Shown here: piece after piece, positions 1 to 10,894 of the stretch
Position numbering within the stretch: position 1 is the stretch's first letter
How the letters are laid out: each line of letters starts with the position of its first letter
DNA from: Baffinella frigidus
Lineage: Eukaryota > Cryptophyceae > Cryptomonadales > Baffinellaceae
Direction of reading: 5' to 3'
NCBI GenBank assembly: GCA_026770585.1
Contig: MU647187.1
Location: 108,723-119,616 of the forward strand
DNA: 10,894 nt
Notes under the pieces: model-generated
What the model was told of the DNA's origin: nothing
What the model saw: the letters and a program-made list of their open reading frames with translations, nothing else
Databases searched by the model: none
Translations under genes and position numbers: made by a program

Positions 1-16
1 GATACGAGGGAGAGAC

Positions 17-10687
<10,671 letters not shown>

Positions 10688-10894
10688 CTGGGTTGGGGGT
10701 TGGGGTTTGGGGTTTGGGGTTTGGGGTTTGGGGTTTCGAGGTTTCGAGGTTTCGAGGTTTCGAGGTTTCGAGGTTTGATGTTTAGGGTTGGATGGTTTCA
10801 GCTGAGATCAGGGTTTGGGGTTTGGGGTTTGGGGGTTTGAGGTTTCGAGGTTTCGAGGTTTCGAGGTTTGATGTTTAGGGTTGGATGGTTTCAG
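10688..10894 (-). other. Intron i0, incomplete, telomere-variant repeats
   Basis: Sequence upstream of e1 is GGGGTTT repeat followed by GGTTTCGA repeats and TTTGATGTTTAGGGTTGGATGG. The block recurs with a period of 93 bases and runs off the window. Confidence 0.9.
10691..10894 (+). repeat. GGGGTTT / GGTTTCGA repeats with 93-base period
   Basis: Two blocks each run GGGTTTGGGG, then several GGTTTCGA units, then TTTGATGTTTAGGGTTGGATGGTTTCAG, ending at 10801 and 10894. Confidence 0.9.

Overview
The window is an internal piece of one nuclear, spliceosomal-intron-rich eukaryotic gene. Its coding sequence lies on the minus strand as 24 short exons (42 to 109 bases). Joined in order with GT-AG introns, they give 583 residues with no stop or frameshift. 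The protein is recognisably PRP8 (human PRPF8), the central scaffold of the spliceosome. By recalled human numbering the piece covers roughly residues 645 to 1227: the end of the N-terminal domain, the reverse-transcriptase-like fingers/palm and the start of the thumb. The first exons and the C-terminal half (linker, endonuclease-like, RNase H-like, Jab1/MPN) lie outside the window. No promoter, start codon, stop codon or poly(A) site of the gene is inside.

The exons fill only 1749 bases. The other ~9 kb is introns. Most intron bodies are degenerate telomere-type repeats (TTTAGGG with TTTCGGG, TTTGGGG and TTCAGGG variants), nearly all with the G-rich strand on the plus strand, so the pre-mRNA is C-rich. 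Many donors (GTAAACCC) and acceptors (AACCAG) look like part of the repeat. Seventeen of 24 exons begin with GT directly after the AG acceptor, and several donors repeat the first 4 to 8 bases of the next exon, as expected if introns arose by insertion or duplication at AGGT sites. Several long introns also carry decayed or recent copies of the edges of their own neighbouring exons.

The longer introns hold short non-coding inverted-repeat elements of MITE type. They include three ~104-bp elements with TATCCCTTAAGTG ends and TA target duplications (2365-2468, 8286-8389, 8672-8776), two ~170-bp fold-back elements (6805-6982; 8001-8162, the latter with an 8-bp direct repeat), a 122-bp element with perfect 31-bp arms (1553-1674) and two further elements near 10.1-10.5 kb. 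One TA element sits inside another repeat family whose uninterrupted copies are also in the window, giving an internal empty-site comparison. Simple repeats (GGGAGA, TC) and several tandem repeats fill other introns.

Organism: TTTAGGG-type repeats, very high intron density, GC-rich codons and a PRP8 close to both plant and animal forms suggest a repeat-rich alga, possibly a prasinophyte green alga such as Cymbomonas. This is an inference from style of sequence, not a demonstrated assignment. Exons and introns are numbered below in gene order, from high to low coordinate (e1-e24, i0-i24).
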